Source of the DNA: Hymenolepis diminuta
Taxonomy: Eukaryota > Platyhelminthes > Cestoda > Cyclophyllidea > Hymenolepididae
Reading direction: 5' to 3'
Assembly (NCBI GenBank): GCA_900708905.1
Contig: CAADRB010000005.1
Coordinates: forward strand, 4,336,781-4,400,780
DNA: 64,000 nucleotides
Shown here: one piece after another, positions 37,901-49,900 of the stretch
How positions within the stretch are numbered: position 1 is the stretch's first letter
Layout of the letters: each line of letters starts with the position of its first letter
Notes under the pieces: model-generated
Told to the model about the DNA's origin: nothing
The model's input: the letters and a program-made list of their open reading frames with translations, nothing else
The model's database searches: none
Made by a program: the position numbers and the translations under genes

Positions 37901-40900
37901 CAACTTGCAAAAAATTGAAAACATGCGATCGGAGATTTACTAATTGAAATGACTAGAAAAGAATGACTAAAAAAGGTATTCAGGGAAAGTGCACACAGTG
38001 ATTTATGTTAGTTTATAGTTAAGAAGAAAGCGAGTGTATACCACCACCACCACCATGTGCCTTCCCTCTGGAAAACCCCAGAGAAATCCGTTTAAAAGTC
38101 TCCTTTTAAGTTGAAAGGATCAGTTTTTAAGCGTTTGAGTATCGACGACTGGAATCTTATTGACAGTGGAGAATTCTAAGTCCAAGAAGGGTATTATTGC
38201 TTAAAGAAACTGCTCTTAAGATTCGGATAAATTTAATGGTGGAGCGTTTGAATCCGAAAGTTTCTTCAATATTAAGAGACAATGGAACCCTCAAAGAGCT
38301 ACCGTGAATGAAGATATACCCCCGTTGTATTATATTGTACTAAATAAATTAATTCCTTAACATTGATTGTCTATTAAATAATCTAAAACTCTACCTCCGG
38401 TCTTTGTGTGGATATTGGAATTGAATGAAATGGAATCCATTGTTGCCAATCAACTCATTCCAACAAAGCAACACACTTTTGGCACAGAACGTGGTGAATT
38501 AAAATAAGTGAGGCTCGTCAGTATAGTTATGAAATAAACTAAGAAATGATAATTTACCCGTATTTTTTTCCCTATTATACGTTATCTTTGCACATTTCTC
38601 CACTGTTCATACAATCTTGGAACGTCCAAAATAAAGCGAGATAGGAAAGAAGCTGCCAATCCTCATAGTCGAATTGCAGAGCCAATTTAAAAAAATTATG
38701 AACGTAAGGAAAAATGACTCCAATTAGGTAATTTTGCCTTAATTTTCTCATAACCCCTCAGATCGGATTCTTATAAAGGAGTTTATATCTTTATCGCATA
38801 AAAAGGTAGGATCTTGGTTGGGAAGTGCTTTATCTCTTACTTTCAAAACTATCTGCCGGACTGCTGCTTCCCGCTTTGCTGATTAATAGAATCAATACTT
38901 TTTTTGTATACACTGTGTGATATTTAACAAATTTTAAGAATAATGCAGATAACTAAGACTATTTGTAATATCTTAGGGTTTGCAATATTGCTTTATTTTA
39001 TTCAATAAGAATACATAAAGTGTACTTACTGCATCGGTGTATAAACAAGTTTTTAGTCACTGTAACTTTAGCATCCTTAAGGCTCTCCTGCGTTGAGATT
39101 TAAATGCTTTCCATCTGTTTGGGAGTAATTCCTTACTATTATGAAACAAGAATGTTCTATGCTGTAGTACTGCTAAGCGATCTAGATCTGCCGCCATGAT
39201 ATATCTGTCCAAAAGGTCGCTTTATTAACTTTTAACAAGACTACACATAGGAGGATAGAGTTAAAGATTGTTCTGATGGGGTGGGAGGGGAGGGGGGAGG
39301 AGAGAGGGAATTATCTAAACTAACTGTCCAGGTATTCGAGTCAGCATGCACCCACAGATTGATCAGATTGAGATCACCTGTGATGTGGATTGTTCTCTCA
39401 AAAGCCCTTATGCTCTTCGGCTTTGTTGTCGGACCCTTATAGCTTAACGTATATGTGGTGAATTACATGGAAAGAGCAAAGTATCGTACTTACCTTTCCA
39501 ATTCCACAGAATACACTTAGAAATAGTGACCGTTTGTTCTCAACCCATTAACGTAGCCTTTCAAGGACGAAACCATATTTTTTCATCTACTCTGTTCCTT
39601 TCTAAATACTTATATAAATAATTTATCCACTATTATGCTCTTCCAGTTGACGTATCTATGTCTGCTCTTTCTTGATTTTTGTTTTGGGTATTTTGCAGTC
39701 GTAGTTGCGTATCCTTTGATTTGTCCTTTATCCATTTTAGTCGTTCTATTAGCAGCATAATACTATAAGCGTCACAATTAGCGGTAGGAAACGGCAGTAA
39801 AAATGAATCTCTATGCTCCCGACAATGATTGAGTCGATAAAACAAACCCATTTTTCTACAATCAATTTAAAAATCGCCAATACAAATTATTTATCTTTAG
39901 ATCTCCTCACTACTTTCCGTGAACGCCAAAGAGGGTAGTTTCGAACAGGTCGCTAAGAAGCTAGCCCGTCGGTTTGTCACCCGTGAACGGAGAATCAAGT
40001 CCTATCGACAGGAGATTAACGATCTCTGTATTGGTCGACTTAGTCCTTCCCCTGGAATGACGGTTCCACTCAGTCAAGTAAGTCGCGTTCTACATTTGAT
40101 TCTTTTCCTTAAAGGCAATTCTTTTGCTACGTATATGACGTTTGCATCCCTTTGCAGCGAGGTCTTCAAGCCCTCTTCCGTAAAGCAAGTTCCGAGTTTC
40201 CCTCCCATATTTTTTTGCGTTCTAGTTTAATCCAACCTAGACCCTCGTCATCAGATTCATTAATGTCTATACCTCTGGCAATTAGAGTTAATTACGCACA
40301 CGCAATCAAGCTTCTGGGCCACACTTAAATTCAATCCGACACTTAGGGCTCTAATCCCGCCTTTCCTTTCCCCCTTCAAATTGTGATTAATGTTTTTTTT
40401 CGTCAATTAGTTCTTCATTTACTTTCTGTTGCTGCTGTTAGTTATGTGTACGCTATTGACTTTTTATCAGCATCTATTTTTCTTCCATCTTTTAAAGCCA
40501 TCACAACAACAAGCACCACGAAAGGTCGTGATTAAGGTGAGTTTTGTGCTGCTAACACCCCCCTCTCACTGAAACACTGTTGAATTGCTTTTTGGTTATC
40601 TTTTGCACTTACACTCTGTAATTTTTCTGTTGTGCCTGCTGAATTGTGGTTGAGGATGTTTTGTGGAAATTTCTTGATTGATTGACTGTTTCTTTGACTG
40701 GCGTCTGGGATGTAAGCTTTTCGAAGTTTTTCAGTCCTTATGCATTTCTCACATGCATTGGCGAAGAGTTGATGATATGATGCATCTAAGCAGACAAATC
40801 TTCTTTTTCTCACACGCCTTAATTGCGGTCGGTGTTCTGGTAAAAAGAGATAGATTTCTTATTAAAATTAAGCATCCAAGTTTTACCCTCTTTCTCACCA

Positions 40901-43900
40901 AATACCTGAATTACATCAGCTTTGAGCTGTCGAATCCAGCTCTTTGTGAGGGATACTCTCGATTTTCCCAATATCGGTAATTGGCTGGCAATGTCAAGGG
41001 GGTCTTCTCATGTAAATAATGGTGTTTCCCGACCTACCAATTTAACGGGAGTCCATGATCGTTATTTTTTGCACCATTTATTATATTTATTGATACAGCG
41101 TAAGAATAGGATAATAGGATGTATAGCTTTCAAGTTCTAGCATATTAGAGGGGGAGAGAGAGTTCTGCGAGGCATTATGATTACCTTCTCTCCATCTTGA
41201 AGTTCTCTCTGGCTTCGATTCAGTTGAGAATGTTATTTTCATGAAAAAATTCTTCATTTTATTGAGTAGCCTTGAATTGAAGGTAATTATTATGAAAGCA
41301 CACATTCGGCAGCGCAAAAAAGTAGGTCATTTACTGGACCAGTTTCTTCTTGCATCCGATGTGAAGATTTTGTAAAATTTTATTGTATTTTTCAACCTAT
41401 TTAGCGGTAAGAAATACTTCCTACCAAAAGGAACAGAAGTGCTGGTATATTTTGCTGTGTCATTTGGTAGTTGCGCCATCCGCAATTTTGATATGTATAA
41501 GTGTTCAAAAATTACAAGGTACGTAAGGTACCAGAGGACACTTATATTTTTGTAGTTTACCCTAACTCGATAATAATTAATGTATTTCACGGCAGATACT
41601 GCTATCACTAATGAAATGAAAAGACACGCTGCGGCAGTGTCCACAAAAACGAAACAGAGAAATGTGGAAATTGCAAGACTTCTAGGAGTCGGCAGATCTT
41701 TCGTTTGGAAAGTTAGAATGGAGGTGAATGAATGAAAACAGTGGAGATGAACTGGCTGTGCCACGAGGAAGAGAAAAGAGCATTGTCAACGCTCTACTCA
41801 CTCACTCACTCACTCACCCAGAACACGTGAGTTTGTGAGAAGAGTGCATGACGTGACGTGGCATGGCATGGCGATGCACGACCTCTTACCAAAGATCTTG
41901 AAGTGAAGTGTCTGAAGGAAGAACAATAGGTAGGGAGTGTTGTTCATCAAGACCTCGGATACAAATCTCACACGTTATTAGGCGAGGTGGTGATTTGAAC
42001 ATATGTGGACAGAAATAAGTCAAGAGAATCGTTGAATGTGTGGAAAAGAACTCTTAAAGAATGTGGAGCCCACTCAGAGGAAGGGGAGTGTGTTTGATTT
42101 TTCCCCAACGAAAGAAACGTCGACCAGAATGAGGAGATCGATGGAAGAAATGATAGGTGGCTGACTATGTGCGGGTGGACTCCACTGAAGTTCCAACTGT
42201 TATGAATGCACACAAAGTATCCACCAGCAGTGATGCTGCTGGGTGTCGTTAGCAGTGTCAGGGGTGAAGGACACTGTGATTACTGCATTTGTTCCACAGG
42301 ATCTTAGAGTGAATGCAGATGCAGATGCAGATGCAGATACCTATGTGAGACCCTTCAAACCATTGTTGTTAAGCCGCCTTGGATAGACAGCGTAGCCAAT
42401 GGAGGAAGATCCCCCTGTCTCCGTCAGCAGGATTCGGCTCTATCTCATAAAGCTCTCAAAACCTAGAATTGCATGGACGGGCGAGATTTTTCATGAAAGA
42501 TTGCAGTCGGTCACTTTCGAACTCGAATTGAGTGGATGATAGAAGGCGAAGGAGGAAATATAGAATAAGGCCTAGGTTAATATAATGTTTACTTGTTTTG
42601 TTACAAGAGATTGGAAGTTCCAACCATTTAAAGTTTCATTTTGTGTTTTCCTAAAAGTGCATAAGGTGTCCTCAGATGCCTTATGCACCCTGTACTTTCC
42701 CCTCCGGTTATTAGAGCAATCCATTTAATACTTATCTCTTCCTTCTAGACCATATCTTTTAATCAATAGAATAGTTCCTGTTAGTTCACTCCATAAGTCA
42801 CGTTAGTAATCCCTACTGCTTATTATGCCGTATAGGAAATCAAAATCCTGAATTTTCGTCGATCCTGATGCATGTGTCGCTCCTTATTTTCTAGTCTAAA
42901 TTTATGCCATCAATATTTTAATCCATTACACGATTTAGATATCTGGAAATCTAACTGAATGACAGCATCATCAGCAAATGCACCCACGTAAAAGTTAATT
43001 GCGAACAATCTGTAGACAGAGACTGATGATAGCGGAGCAAGAAACTTCTTGAAATCGGACGAGCCAACTTTGAAATATATTCTGCTTTCATCAGATTATC
43101 TGTTTTGATGTTGTTATTGCGACAGGATTCGGTGTTCTAAAGCCCAAACTCAACGATCTGATACGTAAATTCAAGCTTGAAACATTCGAGTTCAAAATTC
43201 TGTAAATGTACAGCCACCTTCCTGTACATGCATATAACAGAGATTAGATTGCGAGATTGCAAAAGTTGGTACTATTTATATTGTACTGTGCTTATAATGT
43301 TCTAGGATTAAAACTATTTCAATAAAAATACGGACTTCACTTCATCAGTTTAAATATATAACATGCAATTGCTTACTATGCCCTTTTTTATTGGTATTTG
43401 ATTCTACCTTCTAACAACTCTATCGTCACACATTATTTCCTTACCCCAAACATGTTTGTATTTTATTTTAATATTTCAGGAGTATGAAAACAGTGATGAA
43501 AACGGTGCGTTGAATCAGGAGTATGTTGAAAACAAAGTGGAGGAATTAGAATTTGCAATTCGACGAGAGGAGGTAAGACTTTTCCCCGAAATATTTTGAT
43601 AATAATTCACTTTTTGATGAATACATTCTTAATCACATTACCGTATCTTCCTCAATTGGTCATTACGAGGTAAGGTATTTTTTTTTGGTTGACTGTAAAG
43701 GAATGAGCAATCGGTATAATTTTAATATATGGACGATATTCTACTCTTAGAACCCGTAGTGGTATTTAACTATTACTCTGAATTACGATTTTTACTCTCT
43801 AGCGTTTTAATCTCTAAGATAAATTTATTAGAGCATGGTGAATGAAGTCTTATTTTAAAGGTCAAGTTTAAGTCAAAGTGTTCAAGTTTTCAAAAAGGAG

Positions 43901-46900
43901 TTAGTTCAAATATTGAAATGGTCAAATAGCTTAAACTGAAGAGCTACTTTCAACTTTGAAAATGGAGTTATTTTAAAACTCTTGGAATTATTTCAGAGTA
44001 TGGTCTTTAATTTTGAACGCACAACTCAATCAATATTAAGTCATTTAAATGTTGTCCAAGTTTTGTGGTTTCTTAGTTTAGCTAGTCACTCCCTTAGGTA
44101 CACTTTATTATTATTTCTTCAACATAATTAAATTTTTTTGAAATATAACTTATTTATATTGCTCAATTTCACTGCGGTGGTTGTAGTTAATTTTCAGGCA
44201 ATGTGTTGTCAATTTCATTGGAATTCTTAAAATCGAATGTAAATTAAGTTGTAGCGGTTCTTAGACGAAGTAGATGAAGGCGATTCATCGTAAGTGAATT
44301 TGATCCTCTTTGTCACCACCCTTTTTATGGATTGTCTGAAAATTGTTTTTAAGACCAATGACAATAAACAACTTGTTACTTCTATACTGTCTGGATAATG
44401 GGCTTTACTATCTTACCTTTTAATATCTGACACTCTTCTTAGTTAAAATTTAGCCCACCGTTGATATTTAAGTTAAATGGCAGCATTTTCAAAGAGAATT
44501 TGATCTATTTCAGATATTAAAATAGCTTAAATTAAATAGATCACCTTTGTTAAGTAAAGCTCGACTCAAGATAATTGGATTTCGTTTAAAAAGTGAACAA
44601 TAGATTGCTTGTCGGAATCACTATTACTGTCTCTCTAGGCAATGCAAAAAGGAGGTTTTAATCTTCGGATATCATCTGACCATGCAAATTGTCAAAATTT
44701 TCCGATTAGAGTGTCAGCTAAAGTCATAACGTCAAGCCTCGTACTTTCTATTCAATTCCGGGGGCGTTGAATTGTCCACTTTATAATTTCGGGATACATT
44801 ACACTTTATAATATGCAATTTCGTTTATGTGATCCCTAGATCTCTAAGTGATAACGTGTTCACTTTATGCAGAGCCTACTGATCAGTTGATTCAATCAAT
44901 TGATTTAATTGAATAATTGATCGTACTACCTTTTCATTTCTTTTATTACTACAGTTGTGAGTAGATATGGGTGAGACTTAACGAAAGCACCTTAGATGTG
45001 GCACATTTTGCTAGAGTTCGCCTAAGATCTTAATCTTAACGAGGTCTGGTTCTGTTTTGGTGGTCTTTATAATTGCTCCCTCTTAGTAAAAAACATTGAC
45101 GGCATATTACAAGTATTAATATTACTGTTATTATTTTTATTCTCAAAGAAATGCACTTTTTAATTGTGAAAGCAATTGGTATCGAATAACAGTTAAGCCC
45201 AACAAATGATAAGGGGGCAGGGGATCAAAAAGATATGCTGCTGTGTTTGTGGTTCATCCCTCAGATATACAGAGTAACGTCAAGGTACTGAAGAGTCTTA
45301 CTTAATTTGATTTTCGGACTCGAATTGTACAGTATTTACCAAATGAGTAGTTTACGTTCCAAAGTTCAAATTTAACGAACCGTCCCGTGGATTGCAGCGA
45401 ACGTTTGTCAACGATGTTCAGTGCTTATTGGCTGTTATTATTTAATCAAGAAGAGTCGGTCTTGCCGCTTCAATTCATTTCATATTACTAGTATTTTGAT
45501 TTTAAAGGGTTCCAAATCATTGCTACTTTAATTCTTATTAAAGTCAATGAATTAAAACGACTTCTAGTTTGATCTCTTTTATCTCCGTTTTTTTACGCAT
45601 TGCCTGAAGACATTTTTAAGACTGGTAAAAATAGATAACCTGTTACTTCAAAATCTCTTCGTATCTTTTTATTCATGCCGTTAGGATAACGAACTTAATT
45701 CCGTCACTTTTTGACGTCTTCGGCTATTCGTGCAGGGGAAGATAAAAATCTTAGTTCAAAGTTTAAGCTTAAGCTGAAATTTCGACGTTTTTAATCATGA
45801 TAAAAACAAACTTAACTCAGACATTCGAATGGCTAAAATTGATTAAATAGAACAAATTTCATGAAATTTTTCCATTTCGTGAGGTGACAGGTCAATACAA
45901 AGTTAATGTATATAGTTTTAAAAGCATCATAATTTGTCTTTTTATAAGTAAAATCTACTAGATTAAACAGTTGATTTCATTCGTCACTTTTTAAGACTTA
46001 ATGATTGAGTTATTTTTATTGGAAAGAAATGCTCAATTTTCATTTAGGAAACGATACCTAAATAGTAGACTTGTTCCTCTCGTGGGTGTATATGATACTT
46101 CTCAATTATTGACTCATTTCATACTATTTCTGTATCAAATATATCGAATAACGCTTTTAAGACGATTTAGGTAGACAATTTGTTACTTCCCGGCCTTATA
46201 GAGTCATTTTCATACTACCGTTTGAATAATGAGCCCTGTAGTCTCCTCGTTTAATCTCTGAAAATAATTTTTACAACGTAGCAATCGAAATCTGAAGTGG
46301 CAAATTGGAATATCAGCGTTTTCAAAAGGTAGACTTCGTTCAGATAGTGATGTAAATTTATTATGTTAAATAAATGATTTATTGTCCCATACATATTTCT
46401 TTTTGAATTTAAAAGTAGATAAATATTTCATGAAATTCAAAATTAATCTGAGCAAAGTCGTGAAATGGTACTTTCTGAGCCAGAAAGTCTTCATTCCTTC
46501 GAATTTGAAGAATTTATATCTCCATATTTAAATACGATGGAGTTAATCTTCCGATTTAAAAAATTCCAGTTAGAGAGACAGTTTTTCTCCTTCCCATCAC
46601 AAAATTCAAAGGAGACACTTTAGTCCAAAGCTCCCCAGTCTATTTAGGAAAGTTTTTTCCAATATCTAGTATGAGTAGACGAGTAGCACCAAAAAATTTC
46701 TCTGTTGAGAAACTCGAATTCTCATTTAATCAATGAGGTAGGCGTCAAACCCTAAATATCTAACTTCACACACTACCACGTTAACCGTGGCCCAAAATTT
46801 TATCAGTGATACTTTTATAATCCAATGAAAGTGATCGAAGAGTTTTATTCCAGGACAAACTAATTGTCCAAAATGTTGCTGTGGGTACGTTGTTGAAATG

Positions 46901-49900
46901 GACTGTTCTGATTCAGTTTCCATCCAGCTAACTGGAGGTATTGATTGGAATTACCATTTAAATATTTAAATGGCTATATGGTTGGATGACTTTTTGCCGT
47001 TCACGCTGATAACATCTCGATTGGCAGACTAACCTAGAGTACGGTTAATCTGACCAGAATTTCAGATAGTATTTTTGATTATCTTTCATGTCAATTTTGC
47101 TATTTGATTGGCTGCACGAATCTTGTAATCCCGAAAAGATCATTTTCATGGTATGTTAAACCTTTAATTGGAGCCACACCTGTTCGATGAATGCAAATAT
47201 AAGTCTTATTTAATTTGAATAGAGCAGCTAAGTCGGGAGTTTCTCTTCTAAAAATGTTATATGTACATCTATCGAAATCTTAAAATGTAGTCATGAGAAA
47301 TGCGATTTTTCATTACTAAAATGGGATAGATTTTAAGAGATCGTATTTGTATTACCAAACCAAGTTAGTCTTAGTTTGTAATTTTGAATGTATGAATTCA
47401 GTCAGGGAACGTCTTAGTTATCACATAGATTCTACTTCATCTCAACCCTAATCATTGTGTGCAATCCTCAATAAATAATCTCCCTTTTTATTTTAGATCG
47501 AGAAATCCAAAATAAAGGCCTGTCTGGAGCTGCTAAAGCAAACAAATGGTAAATTAAATTTAAATTAATTTAATCTTGCATAAAAACAAGAAGAAATAAG
47601 TTACAATCATTGAACAATTTTATTGTGTCGCCGAGGTCAATATACACATTTGTATAGTCAGAGGTCACGGGTGTATTAGTAATTGGTGCGAGTTCAGTGA
47701 ATAGCATGGTAGGTTTCACCCTATATAAGCGTTAGGAAACGCGTCTTTTACAAAAAACTTGTTTGAAAGCCAATTAATTCGCTTCTTTCAGTTTCTTGAA
47801 TTTTCACCCTTAGTAAGTGTGGGAAAGACAAAAAAAGACTCTCTCATTCTCTTTCAATATTCTATTACAATGCACACACTCCACCTTCCTTCGCGCTCAA
47901 TTTGACACGTAAATTCCATCAACTGATCACCAATCTAGTGTTATGATCTCAGTCTTGGGAGAGGATAGAAAGATTTGGTCTATGAAGTTCGGAATTTTCA
48001 CTTGTATACTGCTTAATCACGAATAGCTTTTTGCTATTTTCGGATATTTGTTAAGTTTTTCCACCTGCAAAATTTGAAATTGAATGACTACGGAACGGTC
48101 AGAATAAGGATCAATATTCCTCTTACTATTAGTACTGAGTGTAACGTTTTCGATAAGTGACATCTTTACAACCGTTGTCATTTTAAAAAAGTTTAAAGCA
48201 TTATGAAATTTGAAGTTATTGGAGTTTGCAGAACATTGATCTCACCGATAGTGCGGAAAACATTGCTCTCCTTTAATTAAACATTCATACACAATATGCT
48301 AAGATGGGGTAATCGACTCTGTTGGAATTTCATCCATGATAAATTTCCTTGATCTCTACGCTTAATTTTTCTTAGCCATTGTAGCTCAACCTTCAAAATT
48401 AATAATTAGGATGAATTAATTCATGAAATGCTATATTTTCCTGTTTTTCTTAAAGTAGATAATTTCTAACTTGACCTCTATCAATAATTTATACATTTTA
48501 TTCACTGACTCGGAGAATTTTCTCCCACCTCTATCCTTTTTCCTGCTCATATTTCTCCCCTTTCTGCATAAAATATTTGACTACGCATTTTTCACTCTAA
48601 AAAAGGGCATTTGCGTGTTTAAGGACATTTTTTAATACTTGTTGCGTCAAATCGTCATTGCTATGACCACTTTCTACGCTTTCGTTTTCTCTTCTTACAA
48701 GTGTCGAAATAGGGTCAATCACTTGAGAGCTTGTGCTTACTTATGTTTTTTCTTATGGGAATCCATAAAACGTTTCCCATTATTCATAATTTATTGAAGA
48801 GTTTTACCAAGAGTCTCTCTGGCGTGAAACTCGAATTTTGTCACTTTGTTTATTGGTCAGACTGAATTGGTGTGGGTGGGCACTGAAGATTTTCGAATTC
48901 GTCTCTTCGTTGACCGAAGGATTAATAGCTGCACCACTGGAGCACTCTGAAAATGATTAAGGTACCAAAATCTTCAAAAACTATAGCTTGGGGTTATTAC
49001 TGTTTTGTTATTGCTGCTATCCATAGCAAAGCAAAAATTTTGGAAGTTTTAATCACGCGAGACGTTTAAACAAAAAGGGTGCTAGAGGTGATCTAAGCAA
49101 TGCCATAAAGTCTTTGGAATTAGTCGAGAATCAAGGCCTTACTGCATCTGGACTATGAAATCGTCAGGTTATCTGCGTAATTTTTAAATTATTCCTTATC
49201 ATCGCTATGTTGAAATTCCGTGTAACATGATTTCAAATGAAATCGTAACCACCTTTTTTCACATAGCTTTTGTAACAGCTATCCACTTGACAAGAAATAC
49301 TATCAATTTTTGGAATGCCTGCATTTCGCTGATAGTCTTTTCGCCAGTGTCTTCTCATCTTAAACGCGTTTGCAAAGATTTTTTGCAGACTTTTTCGAGG
49401 GTTAAGCCTACGCTTCTGTAATTGTGCGTCGAGATTTCTCACAGGAACTTTTCTGCCAGCACTTTAATATTCATTTTTTGTCTGCGGTACAGGCCTTGCA
49501 TCATCCCCCGAGCTGTGTTCTGTGCAGATTTTAATTTTTTATCATCCACTTAGTTATGAACAATATTAGGCAAATCGTAAAGAAGAACGGGTTCAACGAA
49601 TGTTTCAGCCAAATTTGCACGAGTTTTGATTAAAGGTACTTTCAATCTTAGAATTGGCATCAGTAGCATTCTTTTGGCCTTCATGATATTAAGTCTTATA
49701 GCAACACCAACTAGACTTTTACCATTCACAAGAGAGCCAAGATATATGTAGGAACTCACTCAATAAATCCTAGCTAAAAATATGATTGTTTTTGATATGA
49801 ACCTACGTACATCCAGACATGTACATCAGCATGCCCAATCGAATTAGTAATAAGACATAAGTTGTCAGCACATTCTAAGTGCCCCAGCATCACTCACATC

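Larger units (their letters stand above)
33572..39900. other. Intron 8 of the F-BAR gene (6.3 kb)
   Basis: Holds the 7SL-like sequence, a solo-LTR-like segment, a purine-rich block at 36110-36640 and family A copy 4. The purine-rich block's - strand AATAAA-bearing stretch resembles the 25.1-25.25 kb region. A short CCA/CAC run is at 38041-38055. Confidence 0.55.

Noticed and set aside
41793..41819. CTCA tandem run as a regulatory or CRISPR-like array
   Set aside because: A simple microsatellite inside the decayed mariner; no spacers.
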